Part shown: positions 38,382 to 47,384 of the stretch, piece after piece
Layout of the letters: each line of letters opens with the position of its first letter
Numbering within the stretch: position 1 is the first letter of the stretch
Assembly: GCF_011601275.1 (NCBI RefSeq)
Contig: NZ_JAAOLY010000010.1
Span: 1-64,000, forward strand
DNA: 64,000 bases
Source of the DNA: Janthinobacterium lividum
Lineage (GTDB): Bacteria > Pseudomonadota > Gammaproteobacteria > Burkholderiales > Burkholderiaceae_D
Direction: 5' to 3'
Program-made: the position numbers and the translations under genes
The notes under the pieces: model-generated
Seen by the model: only the letters and a program-made list of their open reading frames with translations
Databases searched by the model: none
What the model was told of the DNA's origin: nothing

Positions 38382-39441
38382 GGCTCTGTCCCCGCTAAGT
38401 AGGGGAAATCCGGGAATCTTCCAGTGTCCCTGCTGTCTGACTGTGTATCGCAGACAAACGGGAGCCTTCCATGCAGACAGGCCAATGGAACACCTTCATC
38501 GACCAGTTCGCCGCACTGAACCGTCGCCAGCGCCTGGTGGGTATCGCTCTGCTGCGAGGCAGCGCACCGCAGGGTGCTGCCGCGGCACTAGCTGAAAGCG
38601 TGGCCCGGCAGCGATTGCACTGTCCTGCCTGCAATAGCAATCATGCTCACCGGCATGGCCATGCACATGGACTGCAGCGCTACCGGTGCGTGCCGTGCGG
38701 CCGCACCTTCAATGCGTTGAGCGGCACGCCGCTGGCGCGCTTGCGCCATAAATCACTGTGGCTCGATTACGCCGATTGCTTGCTGGCCTCGGATTCCGTG
38801 CGCAAGGCGGCGTCACAACTGGGCGTGCACCGCAACACAACCTTTCGCTGGCGCCACCGGTTTTTATCGTTGGCAAAAACGGACCGGCCGCATTGCCTGC
38901 ATGGCATCGCCGAAGCGGACGAACTATATGTGCTCGAATCGGAAAAGGGCGCGCGGCACATGACGCGTCCGGCCCGCCGCCGGGGCGGCCATGCCCGCAA
39001 ACGCGGCATTTCCGATGAGCAGGTCTGCATCTTGGTGGCGCGCGACCGCACTGGACAGACCCTCGATTTCGTCACGGGAAAAGGGGCGCTGACGAAGGCG
39101 CAGGTACACGATTATTTGTTGCCCATGATCGACAAGGATATTCTGTTGGTCACCGATGGCCATGCCGCTTATCGCGCCTTTGCCCGTGAAGCGGACATCA
39201 GCCACCAGGCCGTCAACTTGCGCGCAGGCATCCGCGTGCAGGGCGCCGTGCATGTGCAGAACGTCAATGCATATCACAGCCGCCTGCGGGACTGGCTACG
39301 GCCCTTTCATGGCGTGGCGTCCCGTTACCTGCCGAATTACCTGGGCTGGCGCTGGATACTCGACGCCGGACGCATCCGTTCGCCGGAAACATTATTGAAG
39401 GCAACACTGGGGGCATTCCCACATCTGACGGTGACATAGCC
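38382..39441 (+). mobile_element. IS1595-family insertion sequence, intact
   Basis: 1060 bp flanked by the 8-bp duplication TAAATCAA. The terminal inverted repeats start GGCTCTGTCCCCG (left) and GGCTATGTCACCG (right, on the other strand), 11 of 13 identical. One transposase gene fills it, with the stop inside the right repeat. 8-bp duplications and a zinc-ribbon DDE transposase are the IS1595 pattern. Confidence 0.92.
38471..39439 (+). CDS. IS1595-family transposase
   Basis: 322 residues. The N-terminal zinc ribbon CPACNSNHAHRHGHAHGLQR leads to YRCVPCGRTFN (CxxC...CxxC, about residues 52-82), then a helix-turn-helix (SVRKAASQLGVHRNTTFRWR) and the catalytic ISXO2-like domain with acidic residues in IAEADELYVLESEKG and LLVTDGHAAYRAF and the later VQNVNAYHSRLRDW stretch. 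No frameshift or internal stop is seen, so it may be active. Confidence 0.92.
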   Translation: MQTGQWNTFIDQFAALNRRQRLVGIALLRGSAPQGAAAALAESVARQRLHCPACNSNHAHRHGHAHGLQRYRCVPCGRTFNALSGTPLARLRHKSLWLDYADCLLASDSVRKAASQLGVHRNTTFRWRHRFLSLAKTDRPHCLHGIAEADELYVLESEKGARHMTRPARRRGGHARKRGISDEQVCILVARDRTGQTLDFVTGKGALTKAQVHDYLLPMIDKDILLVTDGHAAYRAFAREADISHQAVNLRAGIRVQGAVHVQNVNAYHSRLRDWLRPFHGVASRYLPNYLGWRWILDAGRIRSPETLLKATLGAFPHLTVT

Positions 39442-39449
39442 TAAATCAA
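39442..39449. repeat. IS target-site duplication, right
   Basis: TAAATCAA, the second copy. It contains the stop codon of the diguanylate cyclase gene (TCA read as TGA on the minus strand). Confidence 0.9.
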
Positions 39450-40564
39450 GGCCCCCGCACGCAATTGCGGCCGGCGTTCTTGGCTTCGTATAAAGCCGCA
39501 TCGGACCGGGCAACCAGTTGCTCGCCCAGGGACTCGGCGCTAGCCTGCGCCTGCACTCCGTTTTCCAGGCTGGCAATGCCGATGCTCACCGTCCAGCGGA
39601 TGGCCTGTGCATCGTCACTGGCAAACTGCATCGCTTCGACATATGCCCTGATGCGCTCGGCCAACTGGAAAGCTCCCTCCGCATTGGCACCAGGCAGGAT
39701 GATGGCGAATTCTTCGCCGCCCAGCCGCGCCACCTCGTCAACATCGCGCGAGTTCAGGGTGCAGGCATGGGCCAGCGCCTTGATCGCCCGGTCGCCGGTG
39801 GGATGGCCGTAGTTGTCGTTGATGCGCTTGAAATGGTCGATGTCGAGCATCAGCAGCGAGCATGGCTGGGCCAGGCGCAGCAGACGGGAAGTTTCGCGCT
39901 GCAGCAGGTACTGAAAATGCCGGCGGTTGGCGACGCCCGATAATGGATCCGTGTTGGAGGCATCTTCCAGCGCGCGCTCGAGCAGATAGCGCCGGTGGTA
40001 GCCCATCGCAAACGCCACGCAAATGCAAGCGAGGAAAATCGAGGTCGGCCAGATGATCAGGCTATACAGCTTGTCCGGAAAGTCGCGCAGCCAGCCGGTC
40101 GAGGCAAGCACGAGCGGGCTGAGTGTCACGAGCGCCAGCGCCAACCAGTTGACGAACAGGGAAAATCCAAGACAGAGCAAAGTGACGACCAGCGGGTAGA
40201 ACACAAAACTCATGACAGCGCTTGACAGTCCGCCCGTCAGCCGGTGCAGGATCGCAATATCATGCACCTGTGCTAACACTAGTGTGACCAGCGCGCACAG
40301 TGCTGCCCGCCGATGACTCTCGGTGCGCCAGATGTACCAGGCGGGAATGACCAGCCACCCGTAGCACAGCCGCATCCATACGAGGCCAGGTGCGGCGTCC
40401 GGATCGATGTTGTAATCGACAATCCATCCGCTCACGCCCATGACGGCGGTGAGCAGGATGATCAGGCAAGTCTGGGCGCGATAGGACAGGAATTTTCTTT
40501 GCAGGTAGGCGCCGTTGTAGTTGTGCCGGAGGATTTCGATCGCATCTGTCATTTGGCCGCCCAA
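39446..40564 (-). CDS. Membrane-bound diguanylate cyclase (GGDEF)
   Basis: 372 residues. Five or six N-terminal transmembrane helices (about residues 30-195) precede the GGDEF domain, which opens with NTDPLSGVANRRHFQYLL and has the active-site GGEEF in DEVARLGGEEFAIILPG. The inhibitory I-site RxxD is present as RDVD, five residues before GGEEF. It should make cyclic di-GMP from GTP under product control. The sensory signal is unknown. The start is ATG 40564 or the second Met at 40552. The gene is convergent with the permease gene; the IS sits exactly at both stop codons. Confidence 0.9.
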   Translation of the reverse strand: MGGQMTDAIEILRHNYNGAYLQRKFLSYRAQTCLIILLTAVMGVSGWIVDYNIDPDAAPGLVWMRLCYGWLVIPAWYIWRTESHRRAALCALVTLVLAQVHDIAILHRLTGGLSSAVMSFVFYPLVVTLLCLGFSLFVNWLALALVTLSPLVLASTGWLRDFPDKLYSLIIWPTSIFLACICVAFAMGYHRRYLLERALEDASNTDPLSGVANRRHFQYLLQRETSRLLRLAQPCSLLMLDIDHFKRINDNYGHPTGDRAIKALAHACTLNSRDVDEVARLGGEEFAIILPGANAEGAFQLAERIRAYVEAMQFASDDAQAIRWTVSIGIASLENGVQAQASAESLGEQLVARSDAALYEAKNAGRNCVRGP

Positions 40565-40805
40565 GTTGTGTCTTGCGCGATCATACTCTATTTCATTTGG
40601 CCGATTGTCCTAGGTTTCCGCCGTGGTACGCATAGCTGGCTGCGCTGGAACGAGCAAAGACCGCAAACCTTATAGACGAGGCGCAGCCTGAGCGGAACCA
40701 GCTTGCGCAAACGGGGGAGAATTGAGCAAAAGTAGCCAGCCGTTGCTGATGCTCCAGTTACGGCGGATCGGAGGGTAATCTGGTCGGGCGCGGGTATTCA
40801 TCGCA

Positions 40806-40847
40806 TAAAAAAAGGCAAGCACCGGGGCGCACCCCGGGGCTTGCCAA
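40806..40847 (-). terminator. Intrinsic terminator of the RND operon
   Basis: On the minus strand GGCAAGC-CCCGGGG, a short GTGCG loop and CCCCGG-GCTTGCC (one bulged base) are followed by TTTTTTT. It lies 15 bases past the pump-gene stop. Confidence 0.9.
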
Positions 40848-40861
40848 ACGAGGAACCGAAC

Positions 40862-43800
40862 TTAGCCGACGGCCTGTTGAGTCGGCTGGCGTTGCGAACC
40901 AGTGAGGCGCGCGGCCCAGGCGGCGATGCGGCCGTCAAACAATAGCTCGTACAGCACCGGGACCAGGCCCAGCGTAATGAGCGTACCGAGCAACAAGCCG
41001 CCCATGATGGTGACGGCCATGCCGGTCCACAGCGTGCCTGCGAACAGCAGCAGCGGAATCAGGCCGGCGATGCACGTCAGTTTGGTCATCACGATCGGCC
41101 GCAGACGCGCCACGGCAGCGGCCACCACGGCTTCCCGCATCGGCAGGCCGGCCGCCAGTTCCACTTCTATGCGCTCGAGCAACAACACGGCGTTGTTGAC
41201 GATGATGCCGGCCAGCGACAGCAGTCCGAAATTGGCCATGAATCCCAGCGGTTCGCCGGCAATCACCAGCGCCGGGCCGGCGCCGATCATGGCAAACGGG
41301 ATGATGCCGATGATCAGGGCCAGCTTGCGGAAGGAGCCGAATTGCCAGATGAACAGTATCAACATCGCGACCATGGCCGCCGGCAGGTATTTGCCCAGAG
41401 TTGCGTTCGATTCGGCGGCTTCCTCCAGTTCGGCGCCAATTTCAATGCGGTAGCCCGGTGGCAGCGCAATGCGGGCGATCGCTGGCGCGGCAAGGTCGAC
41501 CGCTTGCTGCGCCGTGCCTTGCGCGTTGCGTGCGCTGACGGTCAGCGTCCGTTCAAGGTTGCGGCGGCGGATAGTGGAAGGCTCCGAGCCCAGCTTCACG
41601 GTGGCGATGGCCGACAAGGGCACCGGAGCGCCGCCGGCCGCAGGCTGGACCAAGGTATTGGCCATGTCTTCGGGACGGGCGCGCTCGGCCTGGCTGGCGC
41701 GCACCACCAGCGGCACCAGGGTGTCGCCGTCGCGCAGCACCGATACTGCGGCGCCGCTATTGCGGGTGGCCAGTGCGCTGGCGATTTCTTCACTGCTGAT
41801 GCCAAGGCGGCGCGCTTTGTTCTGGTCAATCTCGATATCCACGCGCGACAGGCGCGGTCCCCAGTTATCCTTGACCTGTTCCAGGCCGGGCAGGGGGCGC
41901 AGCGCGGCTTCCACCTGCAAGCCAATGGCGCGCAAGACTGTTTCATCGTTGCCCGAGATGCGGTAGGCCACCGCGCCCGAGTCATTGCTCGTGCGGGAGA
42001 AGCGCTTGGCGTCGACGCGCACGTCGGGGTGATGCTCCGTCATCCAGACCCGGGTGCGCGCCATGACCGCATCCATTTTCTTCGGGTCGGCAACGGTGAC
42101 GGTGAAGTAGCCGATGTTCGAGGCAGGCAGGGGTGGATTCAGCACGAGGACCACGCGTGGACCACCTTCGGCCACATAACCGATGCTGGTGGTGACGTCC
42201 GGATTGGCCTTGCGATCGCCCAGCCAGTTGCTCAAGCCGCGCACCACGTCCTGCGTGCGGCGGGCGTCGCTTCCTGGCTGGAGTTCGAGCTCGACCTGGA
42301 ACTGGGGGCGGTCGGACGACGGCAGGAAGCCCGCCGGGCGGCTGCCCAGCACCGCCAGGGCGAGCACCAGCACGGTGCACATCACGGCCAGGAAAACGCC
42401 TTTGTGATCGAGCACGCGGCGGATCGTGCTGGCGTAGGCCTGGTAGAAGTGGCTCGGCTTGGGGATGTCGTCGTGGCCATGACCCGTTTGCAGGAAGTGG
42501 TAGCACAGCAGCGGCGTGACCGTTAGGCACAACAGCCAGGAACCGAGCAGGGCCAGTGTCAGCACCACGACCAGCGGCCGCAGGTACTCGCTGGTGGAGG
42601 TGTTGCCGAAGTAGAAAGGCGAGAACGCGAAGATAATCACCAGCGAGGAAGCCAGCAGCGGGATGGCCAGCGTGCGGCCGGCTTCGACGCAGGCATGGCG
42701 CCGTTCTTCGCCAGCTGCCAGGCGGCGCTCGACGTCTTCCGCGATGACGATGCCGTTGTCGACCAGCAGCCCAAGGGCAATGATGATGGCGGCCATGGAA
42801 ACGATGTGCAACTCGATGCCGAGCGAGCGCATCAACAGCAGGGTGGCGAGAATGGTCAGCGGCACGATGCTGCCGACCACCACGCCGGCACGCCAGCCGA
42901 GGAATAGCACTACCACGATCATCACGATCACCACCGTCTCCAGCATCACCTGGTTCATGTGGCCCATCTCGGCAGCCACCACATCGGGCTGGAAGGTCGC
43001 ATAGTCGAGGGTAAAGCCGGCCGGCAGTTGGCGCTCCAGCTCGCTTACGCGTTCTCTCAGCGCCTTCCCCACGGCCTTGATGTTCTGGCCGGAACGCATC
43101 GAGACGCCCAGCACCACCGCATCCGCGCCGCGGTAGATGGCGGCGCTTTCGACAGGGTCGGCTTTCGCTACCTGAATCTGGGCGATGTCGCCCAGGCGCA
43201 CATTGGCCGCCACGGCGGACTTGCCCGTGCCCGGCACGCTGAGCAGAAAGGCTTGCAGTTCTGGCAGCGAGCGTATTTCGCCCGATGCCACCACCGCGCT
43301 GTTAAGACCGGCAATGACGGCCTGGCCGCCGGATTGGACTATATTTTGTTGCTGTAATTGCTGCAGTACGTTGGCGCTCGACAAACCCAGCGCAGCCAGG
43401 CGGGCGCGGTCGAATTCGATGTACACGCGTTCTTCCTGCAGGCCGTGGAAGCTTACGCCTTGCACGCCCGGCACGCGCAGCAAGCCTTCACGCAGTTGCT
43501 TGAGTGGCGCGCGCATTTCGCTCATCGAGAATCCGGGCGCCGTGATGGCAATCGAGGCAATGGCGACGCGGCCAAAATCATCGTCCACCTGTGGCGGCAG
43601 GGTGCCTGCGGGGAAGTATGGTACGGCTTCGTCCACCTTGGCGCGCATGCGCTGCCATGCCGGCACCAGATCGCGGACATCGTCGCGCAGGCTCACTTGC
43701 AGCAGTACGCTGCCCGCCCGCACGGTACTGGTGACGGTCTTGAGTTCGTTAAGCTGGCGCAGGCGCTCCTCCAGCGGCCGCGCCACCAACTGCTCCAGGC

Positions 43801-43972
43801 GTTCGGCCGGCAGGCCGGGATTGGCGACGAACACGACACCCTCGCGCATGGTCACCGAAGGCTCTTCCTGGGACGGGAAAGTGAGGAAGGCAAAGGCGCC
43901 GGTGACGAGGATCAGCAGCGCGACAAAGAAGGTAAGCCGGCTCGAATTGAGCGCGGAAGACGTGAGCTTCAC
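40862..43972 (-). CDS. RND efflux pump, inner-membrane subunit
   Basis: 1036 residues, AcrB/HAE1 superfamily, 12 transmembrane helices in two repeats with two large periplasmic loops. The TM4 proton-relay region reads LGLLVDNGIVIAEDVERRL; a second helix cluster has LALIIGIIPFAMIGAGP, LLSLAGIIVNNAVLLLERI and KLTCIAGLIPLLLF. The VDNGIVIAED form is typical of the efflux subgroup near TriC/MexK rather than AcrB. Its ATG overlaps the stop of the adaptor gene by 4 bases. The substrate is unknown. Confidence 0.92.
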   Translation of the reverse strand: MKLTSSALNSSRLTFFVALLILVTGAFAFLTFPSQEEPSVTMREGVVFVANPGLPAERLEQLVARPLEERLRQLNELKTVTSTVRAGSVLLQVSLRDDVRDLVPAWQRMRAKVDEAVPYFPAGTLPPQVDDDFGRVAIASIAITAPGFSMSEMRAPLKQLREGLLRVPGVQGVSFHGLQEERVYIEFDRARLAALGLSSANVLQQLQQQNIVQSGGQAVIAGLNSAVVASGEIRSLPELQAFLLSVPGTGKSAVAANVRLGDIAQIQVAKADPVESAAIYRGADAVVLGVSMRSGQNIKAVGKALRERVSELERQLPAGFTLDYATFQPDVVAAEMGHMNQVMLETVVIVMIVVVLFLGWRAGVVVGSIVPLTILATLLLMRSLGIELHIVSMAAIIIALGLLVDNGIVIAEDVERRLAAGEERRHACVEAGRTLAIPLLASSLVIIFAFSPFYFGNTSTSEYLRPLVVVLTLALLGSWLLCLTVTPLLCYHFLQTGHGHDDIPKPSHFYQAYASTIRRVLDHKGVFLAVMCTVLVLALAVLGSRPAGFLPSSDRPQFQVELELQPGSDARRTQDVVRGLSNWLGDRKANPDVTTSIGYVAEGGPRVVLVLNPPLPASNIGYFTVTVADPKKMDAVMARTRVWMTEHHPDVRVDAKRFSRTSNDSGAVAYRISGNDETVLRAIGLQVEAALRPLPGLEQVKDNWGPRLSRVDIEIDQNKARRLGISSEEIASALATRNSGAAVSVLRDGDTLVPLVVRASQAERARPEDMANTLVQPAAGGAPVPLSAIATVKLGSEPSTIRRRNLERTLTVSARNAQGTAQQAVDLAAPAIARIALPPGYRIEIGAELEEAAESNATLGKYLPAAMVAMLILFIWQFGSFRKLALIIGIIPFAMIGAGPALVIAGEPLGFMANFGLLSLAGIIVNNAVLLLERIEVELAAGLPMREAVVAAAVARLRPIVMTKLTCIAGLIPLLLFAGTLWTGMAVTIMGGLLLGTLITLGLVPVLYELLFDGRIAAWAARLTGSQRQPTQQAVG

Positions 43973-45057
43973 TGGCGTGCTCCTTGCAGCAGGGTTTGCG
44001 AACGGTGCACGACGACTGCCTGGCCTTCAGTCAGGAAGGCGGTGCCCGCCACGACCACCTGGTCGCCTGCAGTCACGCCGCTGTTGATGGCCACGCGCCC
44101 TGCGGGCAACAGTCGCCCATCCGTGCCGACCACCCGGCGCTGCAGGCTGCCGTCCTTGACGACGAAGACAGTGGCGCCCTTGGCGTCATTGGCGGCGATG
44201 ATGGCGCTCGCTGGCAGGGTCAGGGACTGCGTCTCTTGAAGCGGCAGTTCCAGCGCGACGGCTGCGCCGCTGCGCATGCTCGCGGGCGCATGTTCGAGGC
44301 GGAAAATGGCCTGTGCCAGCGAGCCATTGTCGCTGCGGCTGGAGAGACGTTCCAGTTTGACGGCCACACGTTCATGGCCGCTGAGGGCATGGGCTGTCAT
44401 CCCGGGTTTCAGGCGCGCCGCCACCGAGTCTGGAAGTTGAGCGACCAGTTCCAGCGCATTGCCTGACTCTAGCTGCAAGATAGCCTGGCCCGGCGCGACA
44501 TCGATGAAGGGTTGTGCCAAGCGGGCTACAACCTGGCCATCGAACGGTGCCGTGATGCGTGTCAATTCCAGGTCGCGGCGCGTCGTGGCCACAGCCGCTT
44601 CGGCAGCGGCCTGCTGGCTTACGGCCTGCTGGTGTGACGCTTGCGCTGCCTGCAATGCGGCTGGCGAAATGATACCGTCGCGTGCGAGGGCTTCCTGCTG
44701 GCGCAACCAGGTCTGGCGTTCAGCCATCGTGGCGTTGGCCGCGTTGCGGTCGGCAATGGCCTTGTCGAGGCGCCAGCGCGCCGGTGCCGGGTCAAGTTGC
44801 GCCAGCACCTGGCCGGCGCGCACCTGATCGCCGACGTCGGCTTTCATGATGGTCAGCCGGCCGGGCGTTTCAAAACTCAGGTCGGTGCGCTGGCGCGCGC
44901 GCAGGGTGCCCACAAAACTGTCGGCGGGATGGCTGGCGCTGTCGCCGGCAACTTCAATCTTTACCGGTTTTGCGGACGGCGCAGGCGGGGGAGCGTGTTC
45001 AACGCAGGCAGCCAATAGCAGGGCTGCGCTGAGAGCGCAGAGAGAACGGGAACGCAT
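43969..45057 (-). CDS. RND efflux periplasmic adaptor (lipoprotein)
   Basis: 362 residues. A lipoprotein signal with Cys18 in LLLAACVEH anchors it to the inner membrane. Barrel/lipoyl halves (RTDLSFETPGRLTIMKADVG; LELTRITAPFDGQVVARLAQ) flank an alpha-hairpin of Ala/Gln-rich coiled coil (about residues 95-160), as in AcrA/MexA. It connects the pump to the outer-membrane channel. It is 37 bases behind tetR and overlaps the pump gene, so tetR, adaptor and pump form one leftward operon. Confidence 0.92.
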   Translation of the reverse strand: MRSRSLCALSAALLLAACVEHAPPPAPSAKPVKIEVAGDSASHPADSFVGTLRARQRTDLSFETPGRLTIMKADVGDQVRAGQVLAQLDPAPARWRLDKAIADRNAANATMAERQTWLRQQEALARDGIISPAALQAAQASHQQAVSQQAAAEAAVATTRRDLELTRITAPFDGQVVARLAQPFIDVAPGQAILQLESGNALELVAQLPDSVAARLKPGMTAHALSGHERVAVKLERLSSRSDNGSLAQAIFRLEHAPASMRSGAAVALELPLQETQSLTLPASAIIAANDAKGATVFVVKDGSLQRRVVGTDGRLLPAGRVAINSGVTAGDQVVVAGTAFLTEGQAVVVHRSQTLLQGARQ

Positions 45058-45094
45058 GATGGGATCTTCCTTAAAAATGCGGATATGAGACGGT

Positions 45095-45649
45095 TCAGGG
45101 CAGGGCGCGGATAGCGCTGTCCAGAGCGGCGCGCATCGCTGCGCGCTGCTGGGGGGTAAATTGATGCAAATTGAGTAATTCGAGCAGGGCGATGCCGTCC
45201 AGGGCGGCGGCCAGGATCATGGCTTGGTCGGCGCGTTCGCCACTTTGGGTCATCCAGTCATAGTTGCGTGCGTACAAGGCCTGCACCGGCGCGATCAGCT
45301 GCGGGTAGGACGAAACGGCCGCCAGCAAATTGGCCATGAGCTGGCGTTGTTCCTGCGTCATCTCGAAGGTCTCCTGCGACATCCGGCTCAGCGCGGAGCG
45401 CATGGTCAGGCTTTCCTGAGGCAAGGTCTGCAGATCGAATTCCTGCGCCATGCGCTCAACCAGTGCCCCCAGCAGTTCGTCGCGGGTCTTGAAGTGATAA
45501 ATCAATCCGGCCTTGGTGACATTGGCGGCCATTGCCACTGCATCGATGGTGAGCTGTTGAACGCCGTGCTTGCTGACGATGGCGGCGGCAGCATCGAGCA
45601 GCTGGTCGCGTTTGCTGGTGCGACCGGTCCGTTTTTCCGAGATAGCCAT
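45095..45649 (-). CDS. TetR-family repressor of the efflux system
   Basis: 184 residues. HTH: VQQLTIDAVAMAANVTKAGL followed by IYHFKTRDELLGAL (residues ~30-65), then a helical ligand domain with TetR_C-like sequence. It is the first gene of the leftward operon and divergent from the outer-membrane-channel gene; the palindrome at 45676 lies between the two, so it likely controls both directions and itself. Confidence 0.9.
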   Translation of the reverse strand: MAISEKRTGRTSKRDQLLDAAAAIVSKHGVQQLTIDAVAMAANVTKAGLIYHFKTRDELLGALVERMAQEFDLQTLPQESLTMRSALSRMSQETFEMTQEQRQLMANLLAAVSSYPQLIAPVQALYARNYDWMTQSGERADQAMILAAALDGIALLELLNLHQFTPQQRAAMRAALDSAIRALP

Positions 45650-45675
45650 GCTGATTTCCTTTTCATTTGATTCTT

Positions 45676-45691
45676 TACTATACGTATAGTA
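45676..45691. promoter_or_regulatory. Palindromic operator between tetR and efflux channel gene
   Basis: TACTATACGTATAGTA is a 16-bp perfect palindrome, 27 bases from the tetR ATG and 40 from the channel ATG. It includes TATAG/ATACT blocks that can serve as -10 elements, so a bound repressor would block both promoters. Confidence 0.7.
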
Positions 45692-45730
45692 TAGTTTTGA
45701 AAAACCGTTGTCAATTGAAAAGGTGTATCA

Positions 45731-47101
45731 ATGAAAATTCTGAATTCCCTTCCTCTGTTCGCCGTGATGGCAGCATTGAGTGGTTGCGCCAGCATGGCGC
45801 CCGGCACTACGCCAAGCGCACCGGACTTGGCAGTTCCCGCCCATTGGGTGGGAGCTGTTCCCGTCGTCCACGGCACTGTGGGCGACGCCTGGTGGCAGCA
45901 GTTTGGTGATCCGGTGTTGGATGCGCTGATCATCTCGGCGCTGGCGGCCAACCAGGATGTGAAAATTGCGGCCGCCCGTCTGGAGCAGGCCCGTGCTCTG
46001 GTGGACGGAGCCGAGGCGGACCGTCGTCCACGGGTGGATGCCATGGCCGGTGCCCAGCGCGGACGCGACAGTGCTGGAAGCCCTAAAATGGAACGGACAT
46101 CGCTGGGCCTGCGCGCGGCGTGGGAAGTCGATCTGTTCGGCCGCGGCGCCCAGGGCATTTCTGCGGCCAAGGCCGATGCGGAGAGCGTGCGTCTGGGTTG
46201 GCAGGCGACCAAAATCGCGCTGGCGGCCGATGTCGCCACGGCCTATTTTGAATTGCGCACGCTGGAGCAGCGCCTGGTGCTGCGCCGCGAGGCGATCGAC
46301 GTCGCCCAGCGACAGGCAGAGGTGTCGTCGCGCAAGTTCCATGCCGGCATGGTGACCGCGCTGGATATGGAACGCTGGACCGCCGAACTGGCTCAGGAGC
46401 GTGCCACCCTGGCGCAGATCGAAGGCCAGCATCTGGTGCGCTTGCGCCAGTTGTCGCTGCTGTTGGGGCGCAGCCAGACCCCGGATTTGGGCAGGTCCGT
46501 GTGGCAGACCGAGGTGCCGGGGGCGCCGGCCGCTGTCCTGCCCGGCGAGTTGTTGGAGCGCCGGCCGGATGTGCAGCGCCAGGCGCACGCCTTGGATGCG
46601 GCCCTGGCGCGCGCCGGAGTGGCGCGACGCGACGTCTATCCGAGTTTGCAGCTTGCCTGGTCCGGCTCCCGCGAGCGCTTGGCTGAGCATGGGGCGTCGG
46701 CGGTGCCGCAACTGGCGGTTGGCTATGGCGTGTCGCTGAGTATGCCGATCCTGGACGGCGGCCGCGTTCGCGCCAATATCGCGGTGCGGGATGCGCGGGC
46801 GAAGGAGGCGATGGCCGAGTACGAGAAAGCCATGCTGGGCGCACTGGTCGATGTGGAGTCGCGGCTGAGCCAATGGACGTCCTCCGGCAGTGCCCTGGAG
46901 GAGTGGCGGCGGGTGGACGCGGCAGGCGGCGCGGCGGCGGGCAATGCTGCCCGGCTGTATGAAGCTGGCATGGCGGACATGGGCGCGGTGCTCGATGCGC
47001 GCCGGACTCACTTGCAGGCACGCGATGCGCTGGCCCAAGCCGTGGGTGCGCGCTGGGAGGCAGCCGTCGGTTTGCGGCGGGCCTTCGCCGGCACCTTGTG
47101 A
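45731..47101 (+). CDS. RND outer-membrane channel (NodT/OprM type lipoprotein)
   Basis: 456 residues, outer membrane factor family. Lipobox ALSGC with Cys19; then WWQQFGDPVLDALI, the usual start of the first helical repeat, and DVKIAAARLEQARALVDGA; the second repeat has LLERRPDVQRQAHALDAALA and LSMPILDGGRVRANI. It completes a tripartite pump with the divergently transcribed adaptor and pump. It is the last gene before the putative right end of the island. Confidence 0.92.
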   Translation: MKILNSLPLFAVMAALSGCASMAPGTTPSAPDLAVPAHWVGAVPVVHGTVGDAWWQQFGDPVLDALIISALAANQDVKIAAARLEQARALVDGAEADRRPRVDAMAGAQRGRDSAGSPKMERTSLGLRAAWEVDLFGRGAQGISAAKADAESVRLGWQATKIALAADVATAYFELRTLEQRLVLRREAIDVAQRQAEVSSRKFHAGMVTALDMERWTAELAQERATLAQIEGQHLVRLRQLSLLLGRSQTPDLGRSVWQTEVPGAPAAVLPGELLERRPDVQRQAHALDAALARAGVARRDVYPSLQLAWSGSRERLAEHGASAVPQLAVGYGVSLSMPILDGGRVRANIAVRDARAKEAMAEYEKAMLGALVDVESRLSQWTSSGSALEEWRRVDAAGGAAAGNAARLYEAGMADMGAVLDARRTHLQARDALAQAVGARWEAAVGLRRAFAGTL

Positions 47102-47201
47102 CCTTGGCCGTCGAGCGTGAGACGATGAGGGTATTTCTGATGGTATGGCCGTGCTGGTATCCGTATATTCCTCTTCAAGCCAAGGACATATCGCTACCGT
47201 T

Positions 47202-47222
47202 GACCATCGAGTGGGAATAATG
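47202..47222 (+). repeat. Putative att repeat, right copy of the guaA 3' end
   Basis: GACCATCGAGTGGGA followed by ATAATG. It reads Thr-Ile-Glu-Trp-Glu-stop in one frame, the same as the end of guaA but with synonymous and stop-codon differences (GAA TAA against GAG TGA). There is no open frame in front of it, so it is a displaced gene end. Confidence 0.6.
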
Positions 47223-47268
47223 TCCCGTCCGGCACCATAAGGTAACGTCGGGTCATTGAAACAGCCAG

Positions 47269-47295
47269 GCCCCTGATTTTTCAGGGGCTTTTTTT
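47269..47295 (+). terminator. Intrinsic terminator (possibly the original one of guaA)
   Basis: GCCCCTGA (47269-47276), TTTT, TCAGGGGC (47281-47288), TTTTTTT. No gene on the plus strand ends nearby other than the guaA-like repeat 47 bases upstream and the channel gene 168 bases upstream. Confidence 0.88.
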
Positions 47296-47384
47296 GGGGG
47301 GAAACGAGGTGGCAGGGGGGGCGTGCGGCGGGACCGGTTGTATACGTCATTCCGCCGCTGAAGGTTTTGCTATGGTCGCCGCAT

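Larger units (their letters stand above)
17245..47222. mobile_element. Putative guaA-integrated genomic island (no integrase seen)
   Basis: Bounded by direct repeats of the guaA 3' end (17245 and 47202). Everything between is accessory: duplicated amine-oxidase/cytochrome modules, a hydrophobe-transport operon, a BVMO pair, regulators, an IS, a dead chemoreceptor and an RND pump. Outside are core-like genes. The terminator at 47269, right after the distal repeat, fits as the original guaA terminator. Against: no tyrosine recombinase, excisionase, replication or conjugation gene is visible, so the element would be decayed or was moved in trans. Confidence 0.45.
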
